Source of the DNA: Candidatus Peribacteria bacterium
Lineage (GTDB): Bacteria; Patescibacteriota; Gracilibacteria; Peribacterales; Peribacteraceae
NCBI GenBank assembly: GCA_016866875.1
Contig: VGKY01000004.1
Span: 1 to 64,000, forward strand
Direction of reading: 5' to 3'
DNA length: 64,000 bases
Shown here: in pieces, positions 46,615-53,810 of the stretch
Position numbering within the stretch: position 1 is the stretch's first letter
Layout: each line of letters opens with the position of its first letter
Position numbers and translations under genes: made by a program
The notes under the pieces: generated by a model
The model's database searches: none
Told to the model about the DNA's origin: nothing
What the model saw: only the letters and a program-made list of their open reading frames with translations

Positions 46615-48276
46615 TCACGCCATCGCTTCCTCGCGGACAAAAGCATCGTTCATCACAGGAAGCCCACGTTCCTTTGCACTCTCGCGCCTGGCGAAGAGCG
46701 ACGTGAGCACCCAGAATCCTCCGACTAAATAGAAGAGGGAAGGAATCAGGAGGAAGGAGATGGAGTGCAGGAACGATCCCTCGGACGCAGAGAGCAGGTC
46801 ACCGAGCGTGCGCGGGTGACTGGGAAGGAGGTCTGGGAGCGTCACGGTGAAGTTGAAGAGTCCATGAAGCACCGTCGCCAAGACGAGACCGGTGACTAGC
46901 ATCTGGCCGCGGAAAACCGCTTTTTCCGAGAGGCGGAGCACCCGCGAGAGCGCGAAGGCGACGAGATACTCCCGGCCATCGCGTTCTACGTCGCTCACGA
47001 CAGGACCGGCAAAGATCGCAAGTCCGAGGAAGTACCCCAACACGCCAGTCGAGAGGATATGCACCATGCTCGTGAGAATCGATCGGCCGACGACATTCCC
47101 GAGGAAGTCCCCCCACGCCGGCGATGAGGGGGTCAGCAGATACTGCTGCAGGAAGGCAAGAAAGTAGGTGGGATTGAGAATGTTCTCGGCGAACGCAAAG
47201 CCGATCGCGACAATTACGGAAAGTTGAAGCACGTCGTCAATGCTGCTCACCACCACTCTGGCACTGCGGCTTACCACCCACATCTTGCTCGCCTCCTCCA
47301 TGAGACCGACGATCATGAAGGTAATGAGGGTCGAGAGGAGCGTGGTACGAATATCGGGCATGGGGGAAAGACTTCCCGTCACGAACACGGAGCTGCTGAG
47401 AGAAAAGCTCTCCGGCGTAATGGTAAAGAGGAAGAACTGGAGCTTCGCTCCGCTGCGGACCACAGCGTCATAAAAAAGAATGGGTACCGTGGAAAGCATG
47501 CCCGCGAAGAACATCAAGAGCACTGTGCTCTTCTTCTGCTTATGCTCCTGTAAAAAGAGTGCGCACCATATACCCGCGGGAATGAGGGCTATGAGGATCG
47601 CAAGCAAGTGCGCCTTGAGCTGCTGGGGCTCCTCAGGCCACAGCATGTGCAGGGTCATGAGACCAATGAAGGTCCCAAGCACCGTGACTTTGATGTGCGC
47701 GGTCCAGGGCCCGAAGAGCATACGCCACAGGGCGCACACGCAGACGATACCAAGGGCCACAGCAAAGGGGTCTTTGCCGGCTTGGCCTGCAAAGACCGTG
47801 CGGGAAAATCCGAGGATGGCAAACGTGAGAAGTGAGCCGAGGCCAAACGCAAACGCGTACTCGCGCACCGGGCGCCACCTCCACTCAGCGATGCCGATTG
47901 CGAGTCCTGCAATTCCAAAAAAGATGAGCGCGCGGAGCATGCCTCCTTCTCCGGTAAACGGCGCGATAGCTCCGCCACCATGCGCCACAAAAGCGATGAT
48001 TGCCAGGGTGGAGAGGACCGTGAATAGCACGGCGGAAAAGGGCGGATCACCCTGAGTCTTGCGTTCCTGACCGTGGAATTCGATCCAATGCACAGAGATG
48101 ACACCGAGCCAGACTTTTGTGAGGAAGAGTCCGGCAAGGGCGATGCTCATCACCCCGAAGAGGAAAACCCCCCAATGCGTCGAAGCGCTCGCTGCCCCCA
48201 CCTCCTGCGCGCACACAGCATCTGGCGCGAGCGCCAGCATCATCACCCCGAGGAATCCGATGTGTATATTTTTCAT
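46615..48276 (-). CDS. PrsW family intramembrane metalloprotease
   Basis: 553 aa with about a dozen membrane helices. The PrsW motifs lie in the second half: EEASKMWVV (EExxK), FAFAENIL (ENI), and HGLFNFTV at the end of the membrane part, the putative zinc ligands of this CPBP-related superfamily. The N-terminal half is an extra set of five or six helices not found in B. subtilis PrsW (about 220 aa). Family members cut regulatory membrane proteins such as anti-sigma factors; the target here is unknown. The neighbouring gene is another protease. Confidence 0.85.
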   Translation of the reverse strand: MKNIHIGFLGVMMLALAPDAVCAQEVGAASASTHWGVFLFGVMSIALAGLFLTKVWLGVISVHWIEFHGQERKTQGDPPFSAVLFTVLSTLAIIAFVAHGGGAIAPFTGEGGMLRALIFFGIAGLAIGIAEWRWRPVREYAFAFGLGSLLTFAILGFSRTVFAGQAGKDPFAVALGIVCVCALWRMLFGPWTAHIKVTVLGTFIGLMTLHMLWPEEPQQLKAHLLAILIALIPAGIWCALFLQEHKQKKSTVLLMFFAGMLSTVPILFYDAVVRSGAKLQFFLFTITPESFSLSSSVFVTGSLSPMPDIRTTLLSTLITFMIVGLMEEASKMWVVSRSARVVVSSIDDVLQLSVIVAIGFAFAENILNPTYFLAFLQQYLLTPSSPAWGDFLGNVVGRSILTSMVHILSTGVLGYFLGLAIFAGPVVSDVERDGREYLVAFALSRVLRLSEKAVFRGQMLVTGLVLATVLHGLFNFTVTLPDLLPSHPRTLGDLLSASEGSFLHSISFLLIPSLFYLVGGFWVLTSLFARRESAKERGLPVMNDAFVREEAMA

Positions 48277-48356
48277 TTCTTATTAATATTCTAACATATT
48301 TTATTCTTTTATTAAATAGAGGATTCCCTGCGCAATATTCCATTGTGGCCTCTCCG

Positions 48357-48390
48357 TAATTCTCAATTCTCAATTGTCCATTTTCAATTT
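48357..48390. repeat. TTCTCAATTCTCAATTG repeat upstream of glyS
   Basis: TTCTCAA twice, then CAATTGTCCATTTTCAATTT. The second TTCTCA is at the right distance to act as the glyS -35. Confidence 0.65.
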
Positions 48391-48395
48391 ACTAT
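48367..48395 (+). promoter_or_regulatory. Promoter of glyS, leaderless
   Basis: TTCTCA (48367-48372), 17-nt spacer, TACTAT (48390-48395), ending 6 nt before ATG 48402. Confidence 0.5.
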
Positions 48396-48401
48396 TTGCA
48401 C

Positions 48402-49820
48402 ATGCCCGCCACTTCCCTCGATCAAGTCGTCTCCCTCTGCAAACGTCGTGGATTCATCTTCCCGGGATCCGAGATCTACGGAGGGCTCGCCAATACGTGG
48501 GACTACGGGCCGCTGGGCGTCGAACTCAAAAACCGCATCAAGCAGCTGTGGTGGAAGAACTTTGTGCACCGCAGATCCGATATGGTCGGGCAAGACGCTG
48601 CGATTCTGATGAACCCGAAAACGTGGGAAGCATCCGGACACGTCAGCAATTTCAATGATCCGCTGATCGACTGCAAGAAATGCAAACAGCGGTATCGCGG
48701 AGACAAGCTCCTCGAAGAAAAGCTCGGCGTTGAGGCCGCCGCCGTCTTAAAGCTTGATCAGGTACAACCAATGCTAATGGCCGAAAAGATACACTGTCCG
48801 CACTGCGGAAATCTCGATTGGACGCCCGCAAAGAAGTTCAACCTGATGTTCAAGACGCAGCAAGGCGTCATTGAAGGGGAAGGCCAGGATATCTATCTTC
48901 GACCGGAAACGGCGCAAGGCATCTTCGTGAACTTCAAAAATATCGCACAGACGATGCGCCTGAGGCTTCCGTTCGGCATCGCTCAGGTCGGCAAGGCATT
49001 TCGCAATGAAATCACACCGGGAAACTTCACCTTCCGCACCCGTGAATTCGAGCAGATGGAGATTGAATACTTCTTTGATCCGCAGAAAAAAGACTGGACG
49101 GAGGTCTTTGATGACTGGAAAAATGCAAGCTGGTCGTTCCTTGTCGATACCCTTGGAATCAAGGCTGATAACCTGCGCTTCCGTGATCACGAATCCGATG
49201 AACTGTCGCACTACTCCAAGGGGACCACGGATATCGAGTACAAATTTCCGTGGGGCTGGGGGGAGCTCTGTGCCGCGGCGGCCTACCGCACCGACTTCGA
49301 TCTCGCACAGCACGAGAAGGTCTCCGGCGAAGATCTGCACTATACGGATCCCGATGATCCGACAAACAAAATTCTCCCTCACGTCATGGAACCATCCTTC
49401 GGTTCCGATCGCATTGCACTCGCTGTAATGCTCGATGCATACACGGAGGAATCTGTGAGCGACGATACACGAACCGTCATGAAGTTCGACCGCAGAGTTG
49501 CGCCGATCGACCTCGCTATTCTCCCACTCAGCAAGAAAGAAGCCCTCATTGCAAAGGCACAAGAGTTGTACAAAAAAATTATACAGGAAACCAACCTCGT
49601 CGTGGACTTCGACGTCACGGGGAGTATCGGCAAGCGCTACAGACGGCAAGACGAAATCGGCACGCCGCTCTGCGTCACCGTGGATTTTGGCACGCTCGGA
49701 GAGGACGCGGCACAGGGGGAGATGGATACGGTGACGATCCGCGACCGCGATACCCTCAAGCAAGAACGTGTGGATATCGGGAAATTGCGGGAGAAGATTG
49801 CGGAGACGTGGAGGAGGTGA
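48402..49820 (+). CDS. glyS: Glycyl-tRNA synthetase, single-chain (alpha2) type
   Basis: 472 aa from ATG 48402 (MPATSLDQVVSLCKRRGFIF). Class II core: motif 1 region EIYGGLANTWDYGPLG, motif 2 FRNEITPGNFTFRTREFEQME, cited here as NEITPGNFTFRTREFEQME, and motif 3 VMEPSFGSDRIALAV. A CKKC/CPHC metal site lies at about residues 88-142. The anticodon-binding C-terminus starts PIDLAILPLSKKEALIAK. This is the eukaryote/archaea-like form, not the alpha2beta2 enzyme of E. coli. Followed by a G/T-rich inverted repeat. Confidence 0.96.
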   Translation: MPATSLDQVVSLCKRRGFIFPGSEIYGGLANTWDYGPLGVELKNRIKQLWWKNFVHRRSDMVGQDAAILMNPKTWEASGHVSNFNDPLIDCKKCKQRYRGDKLLEEKLGVEAAAVLKLDQVQPMLMAEKIHCPHCGNLDWTPAKKFNLMFKTQQGVIEGEGQDIYLRPETAQGIFVNFKNIAQTMRLRLPFGIAQVGKAFRNEITPGNFTFRTREFEQMEIEYFFDPQKKDWTEVFDDWKNASWSFLVDTLGIKADNLRFRDHESDELSHYSKGTTDIEYKFPWGWGELCAAAAYRTDFDLAQHEKVSGEDLHYTDPDDPTNKILPHVMEPSFGSDRIALAVMLDAYTEESVSDDTRTVMKFDRRVAPIDLAILPLSKKEALIAKAQELYKKIIQETNLVVDFDVTGSIGKRYRRQDEIGTPLCVTVDFGTLGEDAAQGEMDTVTIRDRDTLKQERVDIGKLREKIAETWRR

Positions 49821-49821
49821 A

Positions 49822-49922
49822 AGGGTTTGTTGGGTTTGTGAAGTTCATGGAGTTCCTCGCTATCGGTGTAATGACTTAGGCACCCTATAAAGCCCACAAA
49901 CCCCCGAAACCCCAGAAACCCG
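49822..49922. repeat. GGGTTTGTTGGGTTTGTG inverted repeat after glyS
   Basis: The left arm GGGTTTGTTGGGTTTGTG (49823-49840) and the right arm CCCACAAACCCCCGAAACCC (49893-49912) are imperfect reverse complements about 50 bp apart, starting 2 bp after the glyS stop. Same family as 42148-42230. A transcription-terminating or mRNA-stabilising fold is plausible. Confidence 0.7.
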
Positions 49923-50182
49923 GAAGAATGTCTCGGTGCACATTGCCAATCGCACGCACCATCCTGTATAACTCCCCTGCACTATCGCTGATCGCTGCGG
50001 TCCTGTCCCTCGACTACGCTCGGGATGACACCCGAGGTTGAGAAGGAATCCTCCGCACTCAGGCGAAATGACGCGATAGATCAAGAACCCAAGGACACTA
50101 TCATCGCATGGACACGCAGCGCTTCCAGAGCGTCCAGCCTGATAACCTCCGCAAACCCCGCAAGCTTTTCTCCCACTCCCCC
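49923..50182. other. Intergenic, hairpins only
   Basis: No gene seen between the glyS repeat and rpsB. At 50006-50037 there is CCCTCGACTACGCTCGGG followed by ATGACACCCGAGG; CTCGGG (50019-50024) and CCCGAG (50031-50036) form a perfect 6-bp stem. This looks like a dispersed palindrome, not a gene. Confidence 0.5.
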
Positions 50183-50890
50183 ATGTCCCCCGTCGCTGTT
50201 CCCACTGAAAAAGAGCTTCTCGCTGCCGCGTGCCACATCGGTCACCGCAAGGAGAAGTGGAACCCGAAGATGGCGCCCTACCTCTACGGCGTGCACCGCG
50301 GAATCCACGTGTTTGACCTAACCCAGACGCGCTCGCACCTCGAGCAAGTCTGTGCGGCTCTCCAGAAGCTCCAGGCTGAAGGAAAGACGCTGCTCTTGGT
50401 CTCCACGAAGCAGCAAACGATTCCGTTGATTGAGGAGCTCGGCCAAGTGCTGAAGCAGCCGACAGTGACCAAGAAGTGGATCCCGGGACTTCTCACCAAC
50501 TGGGGCAACATGAAACGCAGACTCAAGTACTACCTCGACCTGCAGCGCTCCTTCCAAACCGGTGAAGTCGAGAAGTACACGAAAAAGGAGCAGATGCAGC
50601 TCCGCAAGAAACTCGCCAAGCTCGATGCGGCCCTCTCAGGGGTGGCGCAGATGACGCAGCTTCCCGACGCCGTGGTCATCGTCGATGCCGTGCGCGATAT
50701 CGTCGCCGTGCGCGAGGCCAAGAAACTTGGGATTCCGCTCTACGGAATATGCGACAGCAACGCTGATCCTTCCGACTTCACGCTCTGCATCCCCAGCAAC
50801 GACGATGCGGTGAAAGCGGTCCTCATCGTGCTCGACACGATCCGCAATGCCCTTGCCGATAGCAAGAAAAAGGAAGTATCGAAAGAATAA
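50183..50890 (+). CDS. rpsB: Ribosomal protein uS2
   Basis: 235 aa from ATG 50183 (MSPVAVPTEKELLAAACHIG); the open frame starts 25 codons earlier without family similarity. S2 features: ACHIGHRKEKWNPKMAPYLYG, cited as HIGHRKEKWNPKMAPYLYG, IHVFDLTQTRSHLEQ, WIPGLLTNWGNM, and the C-terminal LPDAVVIVDAVRDIVAVREA with GICDSNADPS. Component of the 30S subunit. tsf follows directly, the order found in most bacteria. Confidence 0.96.
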   Translation: MSPVAVPTEKELLAAACHIGHRKEKWNPKMAPYLYGVHRGIHVFDLTQTRSHLEQVCAALQKLQAEGKTLLLVSTKQQTIPLIEELGQVLKQPTVTKKWIPGLLTNWGNMKRRLKYYLDLQRSFQTGEVEKYTKKEQMQLRKKLAKLDAALSGVAQMTQLPDAVVIVDAVRDIVAVREAKKLGIPLYGICDSNADPSDFTLCIPSNDDAVKAVLIVLDTIRNALADSKKKEVSKE

Positions 50891-50913
50891 TGTTTCACTT
50901 TCCATCATCCATT

Positions 50914-51690
50914 ATGACCATCTCCGCAACCGCAGTCATGCAGCTTCGCTCCCGCACGGGAGTATCGATCAACGAGTGCAAGAAAGCCCTCGAGGAAGCG
51001 CAAGGCAACGAAGAGAAAGCCATCGAAATCCTGCGCAAGCGGGGCATCGCGACGGCTGCGAAGAAAGCCGGACGCGACCAGCAGGAAGGCCTCGTCTTCA
51101 TCGAGCAGTCTGGCAACAGGGCTGCCTCAGTCGTCCTGAAATGCGAAACGGACTTCGTTGCCCGTGACAGCAACTTCCAGAGCGTCGGCAAAGCGATCGC
51201 CGTGGCGCTGCTCTCCGACGGCAAGGACGCTGCGCAGAGTGTTGCGGACGAACAGATCCCGGCGGCAGTGCAGAAGCTCGGGGAGAACATTTCACTCGGA
51301 GAACTCAGTCTCGTTGAGGCTCCGGTCGTGGGCGTCTATGTCCACAGCAACAGCAAAATCGGCGTGGTCGTCGGGCTCGAGGGCGGAACAGAGGTGATGG
51401 CTCGTGACGTCGCAATGCACGGCGCAGCCCTCAATCCCCTCTACGTTCGACCGGAAGATGTGGACACGTCCACGCTGGAGAAAGAGCGCGAGATCTGGCG
51501 CGAGCAACTGAAGAAGGAGGGCAAGCCTGAAGCCATCTGGGACAAGATCCTGATGGGCAAGGAGAAGAAGTTTCGGGAAGAAAATGCGTTGCTCACACAG
51601 CCCTTTGTCAAAGATCCGGGAAAGACCGTCCAGACCTTTCTGGGTAAGGCTGTCCTCCAATCCTACCTACGAGCCTCCGCGGGTAAGTGA
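50914..51690 (+). CDS. tsf: Elongation factor Ts
   Basis: 258 aa from ATG 50914 (MTISATAVMQLRSRTGVSIN). An ATG at 50890 overlaps the rpsB stop (TAATG) and is in frame, so coupled initiation eight codons earlier is possible. The N-terminal UBA-like part has RSRTGVSINECKKALEEA. The core has KCETDFVARDSNFQ, the TDFV motif that opens the nucleotide site of EF-Tu, and a dimerisation part ending LLTQPFVKDPGKTVQTFL. It recycles EF-Tu-GDP to EF-Tu-GTP. Confidence 0.96.
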   Translation: MTISATAVMQLRSRTGVSINECKKALEEAQGNEEKAIEILRKRGIATAAKKAGRDQQEGLVFIEQSGNRAASVVLKCETDFVARDSNFQSVGKAIAVALLSDGKDAAQSVADEQIPAAVQKLGENISLGELSLVEAPVVGVYVHSNSKIGVVVGLEGGTEVMARDVAMHGAALNPLYVRPEDVDTSTLEKEREIWREQLKKEGKPEAIWDKILMGKEKKFREENALLTQPFVKDPGKTVQTFLGKAVLQSYLRASAGK

Positions 51691-51701
51691 TCGTCCGAAG
51701 A

Positions 51702-52070
51702 TCAGTCGAGCAGATCCTGCACTTTCGCGAGGAGCTGCTTTATCGTCTTCTCTCGCTTGACCAGGTATGCGTCGACGCCAAGAGCTTCCTCGCGCGCCGT
51801 GGTGTGTGTCACTGAAGCTTTTCAGCGCGATGACGCTAAACGTACGGCTCTCCTTGGGAAACTGCTTTAACACCTGAAAACCGTCCATCATGGGAATCTG
51901 GAAATCCAGAATCAGTTCTGCGGCGGGGTGCGCACGGATAGCAGCCACTGCCTCCTCATCATTGCACACCGCACGCACAGGAAGGCCAGCGACAGCAAAC
52001 TTCTTCAGATAGACCTGTCTGAGCACCAAGGCATCCTCGGCATCAGGATACCTATGGCATCTATACAGGG
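51702..52070 (-). pseudogene. Decayed response-regulator receiver, two frameshifts
   Basis: Similarity to the intact receiver at 52083 runs through three frames. The N-terminal strand reads GIL up to about 52050. It continues in another frame as AEDALVLRQVYLKKF with the phospho-acceptor region ELILDFQIPMMDGF and FSVIALKSFS. It then shifts near 51800 to AREEALGVDAYLVKREKTIKQLLAKVQDLL and a stop at 51702. No good start codon remains. The family fold needs all three pieces, so the gene is broken unless the sequence has two errors. Probably a tandem duplicate of the next gene. Confidence 0.75.
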
Positions 52071-52082
52071 CAGTCTAGCACC

Positions 52083-52469
52083 TTACGTGCTCCACATCCT
52101 TTTGGCCTTGAGAAGCGTCTCGACCATAGTGAGGAGTGACTTGATGGTCATTTCACTCTTCACGAAGTAATCGTCTGCACCAAGCTCGTTACCGAGCTTC
52201 TTATTACTCTCTTCGTCATAGTTCGTAAGCATGATCACCGGAAAGGAACGGCTGGCGCGCGGAAACTTCCTGAGTACACCGAATCCGTCGAGCACCGGCA
52301 TGTGCACGTCGAGGATCGCAAAATCGGGGGCTTTCTGCGTGATGAGGGCTACAGCCTCCTCGCCGTTTTGGGCAATGCGAATGTCGTAGCCTGAAAGCGT
52401 GAACTTCTTCTGGTAGACCTCCCGAAGGACGGCGTCATCTTCCGCGATGACGATATTGAACTTGTCCAT
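52083..52469 (-). CDS. Single-domain response regulator (receiver)
   Basis: 128 aa, the length of one CheY-like domain. N-terminal acidic pocket IVIAEDDAVLREVY, phospho-acceptor Asp in AILDVHMPVLDGF, the conserved Thr in VIMLTNYDEESN, and Lys in DDYFVKSEMT. There is no output domain, so it must act by binding a partner. No histidine kinase is in the window. A complete promoter lies just before the gene. The neighbouring gene is a decayed paralogue. Confidence 0.92.
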   Translation of the reverse strand: MDKFNIVIAEDDAVLREVYQKKFTLSGYDIRIAQNGEEAVALITQKAPDFAILDVHMPVLDGFGVLRKFPRASRSFPVIMLTNYDEESNKKLGNELGADDYFVKSEMTIKSLLTMVETLLKAKRMWST

Positions 52470-52477
52470 TAATATAC

Positions 52478-52506
52478 ATTATACGCTATTTTCCGAATTT
52501 TTGCAA
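52478..52506 (-). promoter_or_regulatory. Promoter of the receiver gene, near-leaderless
   Basis: TTGCAA (52506-52501), 17-nt spacer, TATAAT (52483-52478), ending 8 nt before ATG 52469. Confidence 0.7.
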
Positions 52507-52519
52507 TAGTCGCTTGTGC

Positions 52520-53695
52520 CTAAAGGCCCACGGAAGCGAGTATGCGCGTCAGCCAACGCAAACGCGGGGCACTGAGAATTGGGGTGCTGTGGAGCAAGTC
52601 TTCGCGAACGGTTTCACGGACACTGCGAAGAACTCGAGTATGCCTACCGGAAAGCAGTACATTCACCTCTCCCATACCATCGATAGAAGTAGTCATCAGA
52701 TTTGCCGATCCGATAAACGCCCGCTCGCGGTCGACGAGGATCAGCTTTCCATGAAGCATGACAGGATAACGAAAGATCTGGATGCGTTCCGGGTCGCCAT
52801 GTTTCAGGAGCTCCGCAATGGAAATGGCGTTGGCATTCTGAAACAGATCCGATTCGCCCGGCAGAATGATGCGGACATGCACACCACGTTTGCTCGCGTC
52901 GCAGAGCTGTCGGAGAACCGAAGAATCGGAAAGATATGCCTGTTCTAGAATCAACTCGCGCTTTGCCGATCGCAAAAGCTCCGAAAGAACTGTGCGAATG
53001 GCATGCCCATGGGGACCGTTCACAACGAGACGCACGCGATCACTCGATGCACTATGTCGAGATCCGGAAAGATATTCTTCGATGAATCTCCTTCCGCGAA
53101 GTTCCACGAGAAAATCGTGCCACCGGTAGCGGTATACATCGGCAATATTCATGCCCCCAATGAGTATAGTCTCGTCATCAACGATAAAGACTTTGGCATG
53201 ATTACGCTCTGGTGCGGTATCTACCGTAATGCGAGGGTGTGCCCAAAATCGCCGCCAAATACCGCGGACTTCGCTCTTCGTCGTCACAAAGTCCCTGTCG
53301 AGCTCAAAAAGATCTCCAGCAGTGTCCTTGGTGATACGCACATGCACGCCGCGATCCGCGGCCTCGACGAGGCGCTCGGCGATTGCTCTTCCCGTCACGT
53401 CGTCGACCCAAATGAACATGTGGATAGCGATCGTATGGCGCGCCGATCGCAAGAGTTGTTCGATGCGCGCAAACGCCCGTTCGCCATCCACGTAGAAGCA
53501 CGCCTCGCGCCTGCGCGCGACGGATCCGAACTGCGGACGCGCATGGGTGAGAAGCATCATCCGCAATCCGTAGAAAATCCTCATGCCATGGATGGATTTG
53601 ACCCGTGTGTGGCGGCGTCGGATATAGGCGCCCGCACTGCGAAGGATGGAACGTCGGCCGCGGTAGGAGAGCAGCTTGCGCAGAAACACCCGCAT
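52520..53695 (-). CDS. Phospholipase D family protein, cardiolipin-synthase-like
   Basis: 391 aa from ATG 53695 (MRVFLRKLLSYRGRRSILR); the frame is open 58 codons further but would cross the divergent promoter at 53788. Two HKD motifs: HAKVFIVDDETILIGGMN at about residue 195 and LHGKLILVDRERAFIGSANL near 330. Their spacing fits cardiolipin synthase B (ClsB-like) or another PLD-type transferase. There is no clear N-terminal membrane helix. Likely reaction: transfer of a phosphatidyl group between lipids; a nuclease role is less likely. Confidence 0.85.
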   Translation of the reverse strand: MRVFLRKLLSYRGRRSILRSAGAYIRRRHTRVKSIHGMRIFYGLRMMLLTHARPQFGSVARRREACFYVDGERAFARIEQLLRSARHTIAIHMFIWVDDVTGRAIAERLVEAADRGVHVRITKDTAGDLFELDRDFVTTKSEVRGIWRRFWAHPRITVDTAPERNHAKVFIVDDETILIGGMNIADVYRYRWHDFLVELRGRRFIEEYLSGSRHSASSDRVRLVVNGPHGHAIRTVLSELLRSAKRELILEQAYLSDSSVLRQLCDASKRGVHVRIILPGESDLFQNANAISIAELLKHGDPERIQIFRYPVMLHGKLILVDRERAFIGSANLMTTSIDGMGEVNVLLSGRHTRVLRSVRETVREDLLHSTPILSAPRLRWLTRILASVGL

Positions 53696-53787
53696 ACCGT
53701 ATCGCGGTTCGGCCCCGGAAGCATCGGAAATCGCTCGTTGATCTCCGCAGATCGGCTCCAGATGGACGGGCAGTGAAGCCTGTTTTC

Positions 53788-53804
53788 TGGTATAATGGTA
53801 CGAT
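53788..53804 (+). promoter_or_regulatory. Tandem extended -10 elements of VirD4-like gene 2
   Basis: TGGTATAAT (hexamer 53791-53796) and TGGTACGAT (hexamer 53799-53804). The second ends 6 nt before ATG 53811; use of the first would leave a leader of about 7 nt. Confidence 0.55.
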
Positions 53805-53810
53805 ACGCCC

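Noticed and set aside
51667-52029. Intact 120-residue response regulator
   Set aside because: The start lies after the first receiver strand and the C-terminal third is out of frame; the true homology is split over three frames.
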